From contig CAYSIF010000037.1 of NCBI GenBank assembly GCA_964431035.1, positions 1-16,733 of the forward strand: a stretch of 16,733 bases of DNA, given 5' to 3'. Below, piece after piece: positions 7,165-12,509 of this stretch; the first letter of the stretch is position 1; every line of letters begins with the position of its first letter. This DNA is from Methanobrevibacter_A sp964431035. Its GTDB lineage: Archaea > Methanobacteriota > Methanobacteria > Methanobacteriales > Methanobacteriaceae. Position numbers and translations under genes: made by a program. Under the pieces are notes generated by a model. That model made no database searches, was not told where the DNA came from, and was given only the letters and a program-made list of their open reading frames with translations.

Positions 7165-8381
7165 TCTAACACCTCTTTTACTAGTTCAAATGCTTTTTTA
7201 CCATCAGGCCATTCTACAAATATTACTACTGCTGTTTGTGAAGATGTTATTTCAACTATGTTTATGTTTTCGTTACGTAGCGGTATTGTAATATCTGATA
7301 TTATTCCTGGTGTTTCAATAAATTCTGGACTTACTACTGTTAGCATAGCTATGTCTTTACCTATGGATAGTGAGCTTAAACGATTACTTTCTATTACAAG
7401 TGAATGTAATAATGGGTATGCTTTGTCAGCATCTTTTTTACTTATGAATGTGGATATACTGTTTTCTCCTGCAGATAGTCCGAATATGTTTATGTCGTTT
7501 TCTGCAAGTACTCCTGTTAGGTTTGCGAATAGGCCTTTTTTGGATAGTAGGCTTTCTCCGACTATTGATATTACAGATATTGGGTCTGAGTATAGTGTTG
7601 CTGTTTTTAGCATTGATCCTTTTGATGGGCCTATGATTGCAGTTCCTGGGTCTGATAGGTCTCCTTTTTCGAAGCTTATTATTTTTGCTTTGATTGATGG
7701 GTCTTTGTATTGTAGTGCGAATGGGTGTAGTACTTGTGCTCCGTGTGTTGCTAGGTCTCTCATTTCTTCGACTGTTATTTGGTCTAGTTTTTCTGCATCT
7801 TCTATTTTGTTTGGATCTGTTGTCATTACACCATTTACATCTGTTACTATTATTACTTCATTTGCATTTAATGCATGTCCCATGAAGAATGCAGTTATGT
7901 CGCTTCCTCCTCTACCAAGAGTGGTTATTTCTCCTCTTGGTCCTTTTCCTAGGAATCCGCATATGATTGGGATTATTCCTTGATCCATTAGTGATTTTAT
8001 GCATTTTGATTTTTCTTCTGATAAGGAATAGTTTATTTTTGCTTTTAATGGGTTTGCGTCTGTTAGTATTGGCCAATATTCGTGGTGAGGATCTATGAAT
8101 TCTGATTTAACTCCAAGTGATTCTACTACTGATGAGAATACTCTTGCACTTGTCATTTCGCCCATGGCTAGTATTTCTGCCATTTGTTTAGGTGTTGGTT
8201 CATCACCAATTGATTCTTTTGCAACACTTACTAAATCATCTGTTGTTTTGTTTATTGCTGATACTACAACTGCTATTTGTTTGCCTTTCATGAATTCATT
8301 TACAACAGCTTGAGCTGCTTTTCTAATTCTTTCACCATTACCTACCGATGTTCCTCCAAATTTTGCTACGATTGTCTCCAT
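7161..8381 (-). CDS. lysC: Aspartate kinase with two ACT domains
   Basis: This enzyme phosphorylates aspartate, the entry step for lysine, threonine and methionine. From the chosen ATG at 8381 the protein is 406 residues, METIVAKFGGTSVG..., with the KFGGTSV nucleotide-binding motif at residues 7-13. The kinase domain includes the GRGGSD loop, and two ACT regions follow in the last 140 residues (starting SVISIVG and IAMLTVV), the usual site of amino-acid feedback inhibition. A longer reading from TTG at 8396 adds five residues, but ATG at 8381 starts directly at the conserved core. AGTGGA just upstream can act as a ribosome binding site. It is the first large gene of the lysC-dapA-dapB-asd operon. 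Which amino acid inhibits it cannot be read here. Confidence 0.94.
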   Translation of the reverse strand: METIVAKFGGTSVGNGERIRKAAQAVVNEFMKGKQIAVVVSAINKTTDDLVSVAKESIGDEPTPKQMAEILAMGEMTSARVFSSVVESLGVKSEFIDPHHEYWPILTDANPLKAKINYSLSEEKSKCIKSLMDQGIIPIICGFLGKGPRGEITTLGRGGSDITAFFMGHALNANEVIIVTDVNGVMTTDPNKIEDAEKLDQITVEEMRDLATHGAQVLHPFALQYKDPSIKAKIISFEKGDLSDPGTAIIGPSKGSMLKTATLYSDPISVISIVGESLLSKKGLFANLTGVLAENDINIFGLSAGENSISTFISKKDADKAYPLLHSLVIESNRLSSLSIGKDIAMLTVVSPEFIETPGIISDITIPLRNENINIVEITSSQTAVVIFVEWPDGKKAFELVKEVLE

Positions 8382-8419
8382 ATATCCACTGTCCAAAAAA
8401 ATTATGATTAAAAATTTTT

Positions 8420-8500
8420 TTATTTACTAAAATAATAGTTTTTTATTAGGATTATGAAGAAAAAAATGATAAATAATATTACTACATTCCAAATGTTCAT
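8420..8500 (-). CDS. Putative 26-residue hydrophobic small protein upstream of lysC
   Basis: Minus-strand ATG at 8500, stop TAA at 8420-8422. The product starts MNIWNVVILF, continues as a run of Ile, Phe and Leu to residue 19, then has K20 and a short polar tail NYYFSK. This reads as a single transmembrane helix with a positive end. A clear AGGAG (8513-8517) precedes the ATG, although 12 nt is a longish spacer. The stop is 38 nt before the lysC start, so the two would share a transcript. It could be a small membrane protein or a leader peptide. Because AT-rich DNA easily encodes Phe/Ile/Leu/Asn/Lys, chance is a real alternative; the ribosome binding site is the main support. Confidence 0.4.
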   Translation of the reverse strand: MNIWNVVILFIIFFFIILIKNYYFSK

Positions 8501-8579
8501 TTTTTTACTGTACTCCTAATAAAATGATTTTATAAAATTTTTTTTTATAGTAAATTTTTCATAATTTTAGTTAAAAAAT

Positions 8580-8601
8580 TTTTATATGATAATTAATTAT
8601 C
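8580..8601 (-). promoter_or_regulatory. Putative lysC operon promoter with 14-bp palindrome
   Basis: On the minus strand the perfect palindrome GATAATTAATTATC (8588-8601) abuts a TATA-like ATATAAAAA directly downstream (to about 8580). Transcription would begin near 8555-8560, about 58 nt ahead of the small ORF and 175 nt ahead of lysC. A palindrome touching the upstream edge of TATA would overlap the BRE/TFB contact site, a typical operator position in archaea. This is inferred from position; the region is so AT-rich that other TATA-like sequences exist (for example near 8545). Confidence 0.35.
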
Positions 8602-8760
8602 TAATTTTACATATTTATAATTAATAGTTTTATTAGGTAATTATAAAAAATATTTAGTGTTTAATTGTTTATTTTCTTAAAAAAAATAGTTTTAAATTAA
8701 AAAATTAAGATTGAAAAATAGGTTTTTTTAATAATATAGAAAATGAATTTGATATAATAA
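8602..8760. other. AT-rich spacer with no recognised feature
   Basis: This is the remainder of the 310-bp gap between the small ORF and rps17e. It contains only A/T runs and no ORF with a ribosome binding site, RNA gene or repeat that I can support. Confidence 0.4.
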
Positions 8761-8765
8761 TTGTA

Positions 8766-8808
8766 AAAAAAATGTTTAGTTTATAAAATAAGAAAAAAAT
8801 AATAAAAA
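8766..8808 (-). terminator. Oligo-T terminator tracts after rps17e
   Basis: Beyond the S17e stop codon the minus strand has successive T runs of five (about 8804-8808), seven (about 8793-8799) and eight (about 8766-8772) residues without a strong hairpin. This fits archaeal intrinsic termination. Confidence 0.45.
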
Positions 8809-8810
8809 GT

Positions 8811-9008
8811 TTAAGATTGTGTGGTTTGTTGTTTGACTAATCTAGTTATATAACCAGCAATCTTGTTTCTTAAGTGTTTTGTACTTACTGTAGAGTATTC
8901 TTGAACGAATTTTTTGTTTTCTTCAAAGTCAGTTGTAAAAACACCTGGATGAGTTTCTATAAGTTCTTTAGACATACGTTTAACAAAACTAGTTCTAATA
9001 TTACCCAT
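8811..9008 (-). CDS. rps17e: 30S ribosomal protein S17e
   Basis: The 65-residue basic protein MGNIRTSFVKRMSKELIE... matches archaeal/eukaryotic S17e, which has no bacterial counterpart and sits in the small ribosomal subunit. The conserved features are the N-terminal GNIRTSFVKR, the DFEENKKFV segment and the C-terminal KIAGYITR helix. Length is normal for the archaeal form. Its AGGAGG ribosome binding site lies inside the last codons of the chorismate mutase gene (AAG GAG GAA TGA), with only 3 nt between that stop and this ATG, so the pair is cotranscribed and probably translationally coupled. Joining a ribosomal protein to an aromatic pathway enzyme appears, from memory, to be shared with Methanothermobacter. 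Confidence 0.95.
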   Translation of the reverse strand: MGNIRTSFVKRMSKELIETHPGVFTTDFEENKKFVQEYSTVSTKHLRNKIAGYITRLVKQQTTQS

Positions 9009-9011
9009 TAA

Positions 9012-9317
9012 TCATTCCTCCTTTATTAGTTCTCTTTGTTTATTCTTACTTAGCATAGCAAGCATATTCATTATAACATTAAGAATATCAGCATCGATGT
9101 CACGTTCTTTAGCTAATTTTAAAACTTGATCTCGTACTTCGTCTTCACGAGTTTTATCATATATTTCCATGTTTAAAACTTTTTTAGCTGTGACAACATC
9201 TTTAGCAAGAGATGTTCTTTCATCGATTAAGTCTATTAAGTCATTATCAATTTCATCAATTCTTTTTCGAGACTTTTTAAGCAATGCTTTTGCTTCTTCT
9301 TCAGTTAAATTATCCAC
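9012..9317 (-). CDS. Chorismate mutase, AroQ type
   Basis: It converts chorismate to prephenate for phenylalanine and tyrosine. From the chosen GTG at 9317 it has 101 residues; a TTG at 9332 would add five. The GTG is preferred because GGAG lies 9 nt upstream, whereas the TTG has no ribosome binding site. All E. coli AroQ active-site residues are present at a constant +11 offset (numbered from the TTG): R22, R39, K50, D59, R62, E63, S95, Q99. This is a single-domain three-helix enzyme, forming an intertwined dimer in the family. There is no fused prephenate dehydratase or dehydrogenase. It is the first gene of a two-gene unit with rps17e. Confidence 0.93.
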   Translation of the reverse strand: MDNLTEEEAKALLKKSRKRIDEIDNDLIDLIDERTSLAKDVVTAKKVLNMEIYDKTREDEVRDQVLKLAKERDIDADILNVIMNMLAMLSKNKQRELIKEE

Positions 9318-9379
9318 GAAAATTTTCTCCAAAAGTAATTAGTATTTTTGATAATAATTTTAACTTTTACAATTAATAT

Positions 9380-9387
9380 TATATAAA
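9380..9387 (-). promoter_or_regulatory. TATA box for the chorismate mutase-rps17e unit
   Basis: The minus strand reads ACCTTTATATAATATT with TTTATATA at 9387-9380. A start site about 25 nt downstream (near 9357) would leave a leader of about 40 nt before the GTG, including its GGAG. This is one of the best TATA matches in the window. Confidence 0.5.
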
Positions 9388-9441
9388 GGTAATGTTTAAA
9401 TAAAATCACAAAGTTTATAATGGTTTGAGTTTATAATCTTA

Positions 9442-9490
9442 TTAGAGACTTTATTATTTTTGATTGACATAAAAATAAACAAGTCTCTAA
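9442..9490. repeat. Long imperfect hairpin between aroK and chorismate mutase
   Basis: Arms TTAGAGACTT (9442-9451) and AAGTCTCTAA (9481-9490) are perfect complements. Inside them TTATTTTT (9454-9461) pairs with AAAAATAA (9471-9478), leaving two mismatches and a 9-nt loop GATTGACAT. In total 18 of 20 positions pair over 49 nt. It lies between the aroK terminator and the chorismate mutase promoter, with no ORF. It may be a secondary terminator, an RNA element, an operator pair, or a relic of a small inverted-repeat element. It works equally on either strand. Confidence 0.6.
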
Positions 9491-9540
9491 CATAATATTA
9501 ATTTTTATAACAAATACAAAGAAAACAAAGAAAATTAAAG

Positions 9541-9586
9541 AAAAAAATAAAAAGACTGAAAAATGAAAAAACCTGCAGGATTTTTC
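9541..9586 (-). terminator. Terminator of shikimate kinase gene
   Basis: Just past the aroK stop, the inverted repeat GAAAAA-T-CCTGCAGG-T-TTTTTC (9565-9586, one mismatched pair) is followed on the minus strand by T-rich runs down to 9541. The GC core CCTGCAGG stands out in this AT-rich gap. A palindrome followed by T tracts fits transcription termination. Confidence 0.55.
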
Positions 9587-9598
9587 ACAGCCCCAAAA

Positions 9599-10480
9599 TT
9601 AAACTAAAATTGTTCCTTTATTATTAGTTTTAGTTACAATTATATCTCCACTGCAATAGTCTGTCCATGAATTTTTAACATTCTCTACATCTTCATCATT
9701 TACTATTGCAACGTATGCTGAGCCAGAGCCTGATAGTCCAGAAGCTAGTGCTCCAGATTCTAATGCTTTAATAGCTATTTCATTATCGAATTGTAAAGTT
9801 GTACCATAAATTAGGCCATTTAGATTTAGTGCATTATAATAATCTCCATCACATGCTTTTTTAAATGCTGTTTCTACTAGTGGGGAGAGTAGTTTAATTC
9901 TATCCATATTAACTTTTCCACTTAAAGATGGGGTATCTGGCATGTTTATAATTATATTTTTATTTTCAAATTCTTTTTTGACTAATAATTTGCGGTTAAG
10001 ATTATCTGTGATGACTAATCCACCGAAATATGATGCTGATGCATCATCAAATGATCCTGTTATGGTAACTCCACATTTTAGTGAAGCATCTATTCCCAGG
10101 TTAATTATTTCTAAATCAGATAATGGTTTAAGGTTTAATTCTTCTGAGATTATTGAGCTTGTTGCATAGGTAACTGCATTGGATATTGCACTACTGCTTG
10201 ATAATCCTGAGCCTAATGGTATTTCTGATTCAGCTGTTAGTTTAAGTCCAAAATTTTGTTCTTCTAGGTTTAATTGGTATTTTTTTAGAACATTGTTAAC
10301 ACATTCATACATTAGATTTGGTTTTGGATCTTTATCTGAACTGCATTTTATTTCATTATTTTCTGTTAATTCTATTGTTACTTTCATGTTTAAATCTATG
10401 CCGAATGCTGAACCAAAGCCTGTTGCCATTGCATTTATTATTGTTGCTGAACCTGGTGATTTAACTGTTAATTTTTTCAA
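9599..10480 (-). CDS. aroK: Shikimate kinase, archaeal GHMP type
   Basis: It phosphorylates shikimate to shikimate 3-phosphate. Archaea use this GHMP-superfamily enzyme instead of the bacterial P-loop AroK. The 293-residue protein has the GHMP ATP loop PLGSGLSSSSA (88-98) and the C-terminal glycine-rich motif SGLSGSGSAYVA. The N-terminal SPGSATIINAMATGFGSA fits the archaeal shikimate kinase group rather than homoserine or mevalonate kinase. The start is a TTG at 10480 with GGGAG 9 nt upstream; the nearby ATG is out of frame and stops after eight codons. It is followed by its own terminator, so it appears monocistronic. Confidence 0.9.
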   Translation of the reverse strand: MKKLTVKSPGSATIINAMATGFGSAFGIDLNMKVTIELTENNEIKCSSDKDPKPNLMYECVNNVLKKYQLNLEEQNFGLKLTAESEIPLGSGLSSSSAISNAVTYATSSIISEELNLKPLSDLEIINLGIDASLKCGVTITGSFDDASASYFGGLVITDNLNRKLLVKKEFENKNIIINMPDTPSLSGKVNMDRIKLLSPLVETAFKKACDGDYYNALNLNGLIYGTTLQFDNEIAIKALESGALASGLSGSGSAYVAIVNDEDVENVKNSWTDYCSGDIIVTKTNNKGTILV

Positions 10481-10507
10481 TAAGCATAACTCCCAAATAA
10501 TTATTAT

Positions 10508-10552
10508 ATTTTAATTGAAAATTAAAATCTGTTTAATAAAATAAATATATTT
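10508..10552 (-). promoter_or_regulatory. aroK promoter region with inverted repeat
   Basis: The TATA-like AAATATATTT (10543-10552) would place the start near 10522. There lies a perfect 9-bp inverted repeat, ATTTTAATT-GAA-AATTAAAAT (10508-10528). A protein bound there, or a hairpin at the transcript 5' end, could control aroK. The arms are entirely A/T, so chance is possible. Confidence 0.3.
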
Positions 10553-10596
10553 TAATTATTAGTATAATAATTATAATATTATAGTAATTAATTTTA

Positions 10597-10604
10597 TTAT
10601 AAAT
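10597..10604 (+). promoter_or_regulatory. TATA box candidate for the SppA-like gene
   Basis: TTATAAAT is followed about 25 nt later by a probable start near 10626, leaving a leader of about 50 nt with AGGA (about 10664-10667) before the ATG at 10679. It is divergent from the aroK promoter within the 198-bp gap. Confidence 0.35.
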
Positions 10605-10678
10605 TTTTTTATTGTATGGAAAAAGAACCTTTTTATGAATAATTTTATTATAGGGAATTATCTAGGATTTAATGGATT

Positions 10679-11503
10679 ATGAAAGAATTAGATGAAAAAT
10701 CAAAATATTTCACATTTGGAATCCTTGGTGGATTTATAATTATTTTTATTGTGTTGTTAATAGCATTTATTACTCCGTTTGCTGTTTCTAATAATGAAAT
10801 TGCCATTATACCTATTCGTGGTGAGATAAGTTATATTAATGATTCTGATAATACTGTTCCTAGTGAATTTGAAGTTTTATTAAATAAAGCTGAAGAGGAT
10901 AATAATATTAAAGCTGTTATTTTGGATATTGATAGTTCTGGTGGGAGTTTGCTTGCTAGTCAGGAGATTGAGTCTTATGTTTCTAATTCTTCAAAGCCTA
11001 TTATTGCTTGGATAAGTGGTAGTGGTAGTACTTATAGTTATCTTATTGCTTCTAGTGCTGATGAAATTGTTGCTAATCCTAATGCAGTTATTGGTTCAAA
11101 TGGTTTTTCTTATTTAAGTGCTGATTTGACTGATTATTATTATAAGTTAGGTGTTAATGCTAATACTTCTGAAGGTAATACTTTTAATACTATATTTCCT
11201 AATTTTAATAGTTTAAGTAAGTCTCAGAGGAATAGTGTTAATAATATGCTTTATATTGATTGTAATTATTTTGTTAGTGAAGTTAAGGATAATAGGGATA
11301 TTAATATTAGTTTGGTTAATTTTGAAAATGGTAATATTTATAGTAGTAATCTTGCATTGAATACTGGTTTGATTGATTATATTGGAGATAAAAGTGTTGC
11401 AGTGGAAGTTGCTGCGAATATTAGTAATTTAACTAGTTATTCTGTAGTTGATATTAATGGTAATGGTTTCTTTGATGATTTTATGGATTTAATTACTAAA
11501 TAA
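10679..11503 (+). CDS. SppA-like (S49/ClpP-fold) membrane protein, catalytically atypical
   Basis: The 274-residue protein has one N-terminal membrane segment (about 13-36) and an S49-type domain. It shows the IPIRGEI strand (44-50), ILDIDSSGGS (81-90) and the SSADEIVANPNAVIGSNG stretch (125-142). The late GNIYSSNLALNTGLIDYIG motif (218-236) matches the family GxxxxxxxALxxGLxDxxG. Signal peptide peptidase A cleaves leftover signal peptides in the membrane using a Ser-Lys dyad. Here the SGGYY-type nucleophile site reads GSGSTYSY (114-121), and the region where the catalytic lysine usually sits (about 164-172) has no lysine. It may be a pseudo-protease or use a shifted serine (S113, S115 or S117). 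It stands alone on the plus strand, about 97 nt before the thioredoxin gene, which has its own promoter. Confidence 0.75.
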   Translation: MKELDEKSKYFTFGILGGFIIIFIVLLIAFITPFAVSNNEIAIIPIRGEISYINDSDNTVPSEFEVLLNKAEEDNNIKAVILDIDSSGGSLLASQEIESYVSNSSKPIIAWISGSGSTYSYLIASSADEIVANPNAVIGSNGFSYLSADLTDYYYKLGVNANTSEGNTFNTIFPNFNSLSKSQRNSVNNMLYIDCNYFVSEVKDNRDINISLVNFENGNIYSSNLALNTGLIDYIGDKSVAVEVAANISNLTSYSVVDINGNGFFDDFMDLITK

Positions 11504-11524
11504 AAAAAATATAGGTTGTTTATA

Positions 11525-11539
11525 GAAAAGTTTAAATAA
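11525..11539 (+). promoter_or_regulatory. Promoter of the thioredoxin gene
   Basis: GAAAAG-TTTAAATAA (11525-11539) has the purine-rich BRE plus TATA arrangement common in methanogens. The start is expected near 11558, about 43 nt before the ATG. Confidence 0.5.
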
Positions 11540-11600
11540 TAAAAATTTATATTCATTTATTAAATAATAATTTAAAAAAAAATATGAGAGTGTTAAATTT

Positions 11601-11858
11601 ATGGTTAATGTAGAAATATTCACATCCCCAACATGTCCACACTGTCCTGGTGCTGTAATGGCAGCAGATGAAGCTAGAAAACAATTAGGCGATGAAATTG
11701 ATGTTAAAGTAGTTGATGTTTCTGATAATGAAAATGTTCAAAAAGCTATGGATTATGGAATATCTGCAGTTCCTACTATAGTTATTGATGGTGAAGTTGA
11801 ATTTATTGGTGCTCCATCAATTTCTGATTTAATTGCACGTTTAGAAGAAAAAATTTGA
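11601..11858 (+). CDS. Small thioredoxin/glutaredoxin-like protein, CPHC active site
   Basis: The 85-residue soluble redox protein MVNVEIFTSPTCPHCPG... has the CPHC active site at 12-15 and the cis-proline in AVPT (P57), the two hallmarks of the fold. It is shorter than bacterial thioredoxin (about 105 residues), as is usual for methanogen thioredoxins of the MTH807 and MJ0307 kind. Those reduce disulfides in methanogenesis and biosynthetic enzymes and are known or proposed partners of a deazaflavin-dependent reductase. The CPHC dipeptide is the one found in DsbA and could give an oxidising potential, so redox direction is uncertain. The upstream GAGAGTG is a modest ribosome binding site. It is convergent with the next gene. 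Confidence 0.9.
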   Translation: MVNVEIFTSPTCPHCPGAVMAADEARKQLGDEIDVKVVDVSDNENVQKAMDYGISAVPTIVIDGEVEFIGAPSISDLIARLEEKI

Positions 11859-11915
11859 ATAAAAAAATAATTATAATTTTTTTTATTCAAAAAAAACTTT
11901 TTTTAAAATTAATTA
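11857..11915. terminator. Bidirectional terminator between convergent genes
   Basis: GAATAAAAAAA (11857-11867) pairs with TTTTTTTATTC (11878-11888), and a second AAAAAAA-C-TTTTTTT structure follows. Runs of T occur on both strands, so the element can end both the thioredoxin transcript and the opposing membrane-protein transcript. Confidence 0.6.
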
Positions 11916-11926
11916 AATTCTTTTTT

Positions 11927-12361
11927 TTACATATCTTGTTGTACACTAGCGTATGCTTGGTATGCGATATCTAGATCTTGTCTTGCTTGTTCTAATCTTT
12001 GATTTACTTCGTCAGATGATTTTCCTGTAGATAATGCGCTGCTAACATCATCAAGACTATTTTTTGCTCTTACTAGTTCTAATTCTGCCTCAGCGAATTT
12101 TTGTTGTAGATTATCATCATCTGAGACATAGACTGCGACTTTAGTTGTGTTAAATTGGCCTTCTAAGTCTGAATAGTTTGCTCTTAAACTGTTTAATTCA
12201 TCATATTGATTACTACTAGATATTCCTCCGCTTAAACCATCACTAATGAAGTTAAATCCAATGTATGCTGCAACTATAATTGTAGCGACAATCATTATAA
12301 TCCCTAATATGGATATAATCATTGATGTTGATTTAAATATATTTAAACGTGACTTTTTCAT
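11927..12361 (-). CDS. Membrane-anchored coiled-coil protein of unknown function
   Basis: The 144-residue protein has a basic N-terminus (MKKSRLNIFK), one long hydrophobic segment (about 13-42), a Gly/Ser turn (SDGLSGGISSS) and a predicted extracytoplasmic helical part (53-144) rich in Glu, Gln, Leu, Ala and Asp with heptad spacing. It has no cysteine and no lipobox. The topology suggests a surface protein anchored by an uncleaved signal. The ATG has a strong AAAGGAG ribosome binding site 6 nt upstream. It lies between the thioredoxin gene (convergent) and mcm (divergent), so it is a single-gene unit separating two conserved blocks. I do not recognise the family. Confidence 0.75.
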   Translation of the reverse strand: MKKSRLNIFKSTSMIISILGIIMIVATIIVAAYIGFNFISDGLSGGISSSNQYDELNSLRANYSDLEGQFNTTKVAVYVSDDDNLQQKFAEAELELVRAKNSLDDVSSALSTGKSSDEVNQRLEQARQDLDIAYQAYASVQQDM

Positions 12362-12509
12362 ATGAAACTCCTTTATTAAAATATAAAAAAAATAGTATTG
12401 AAAAAAATTTTATTCGTTAATTGAATTTTTTATAAAAACTTGTTTATTAATATAATTATTTTTTTCCATATTGTTATAAGTAAAAGAAGTTTATAAATAT
12501 AAAAATATT
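12362..12509. promoter_or_regulatory. Divergent promoter region, membrane protein / mcm
   Basis: This 148-bp AT-rich gap must drive both flanking genes. Plus-strand TATA candidates are TTTTTATAAAAAC (about 12427-12438), GTTATAAG (about 12473-12480) and TTTATAAATA (12490-12499). The second would put the mcm start within about 8 nt of its ATG. No ribosome binding site precedes the mcm ATG. Confidence 0.4.

Noticed and set aside
7258..7983. 241-codon plus-strand open frame opposite lysC
   Set aside because: It is fully antisense to the aspartate kinase core and has no recognisable motif; explained by the G/T-rich plus strand.
10672..10696. Upstream ATG just before the SppA-like start
   Set aside because: It is out of frame and stops after seven codons; the in-frame ATG at 10679 gives the membrane segment and full domain.
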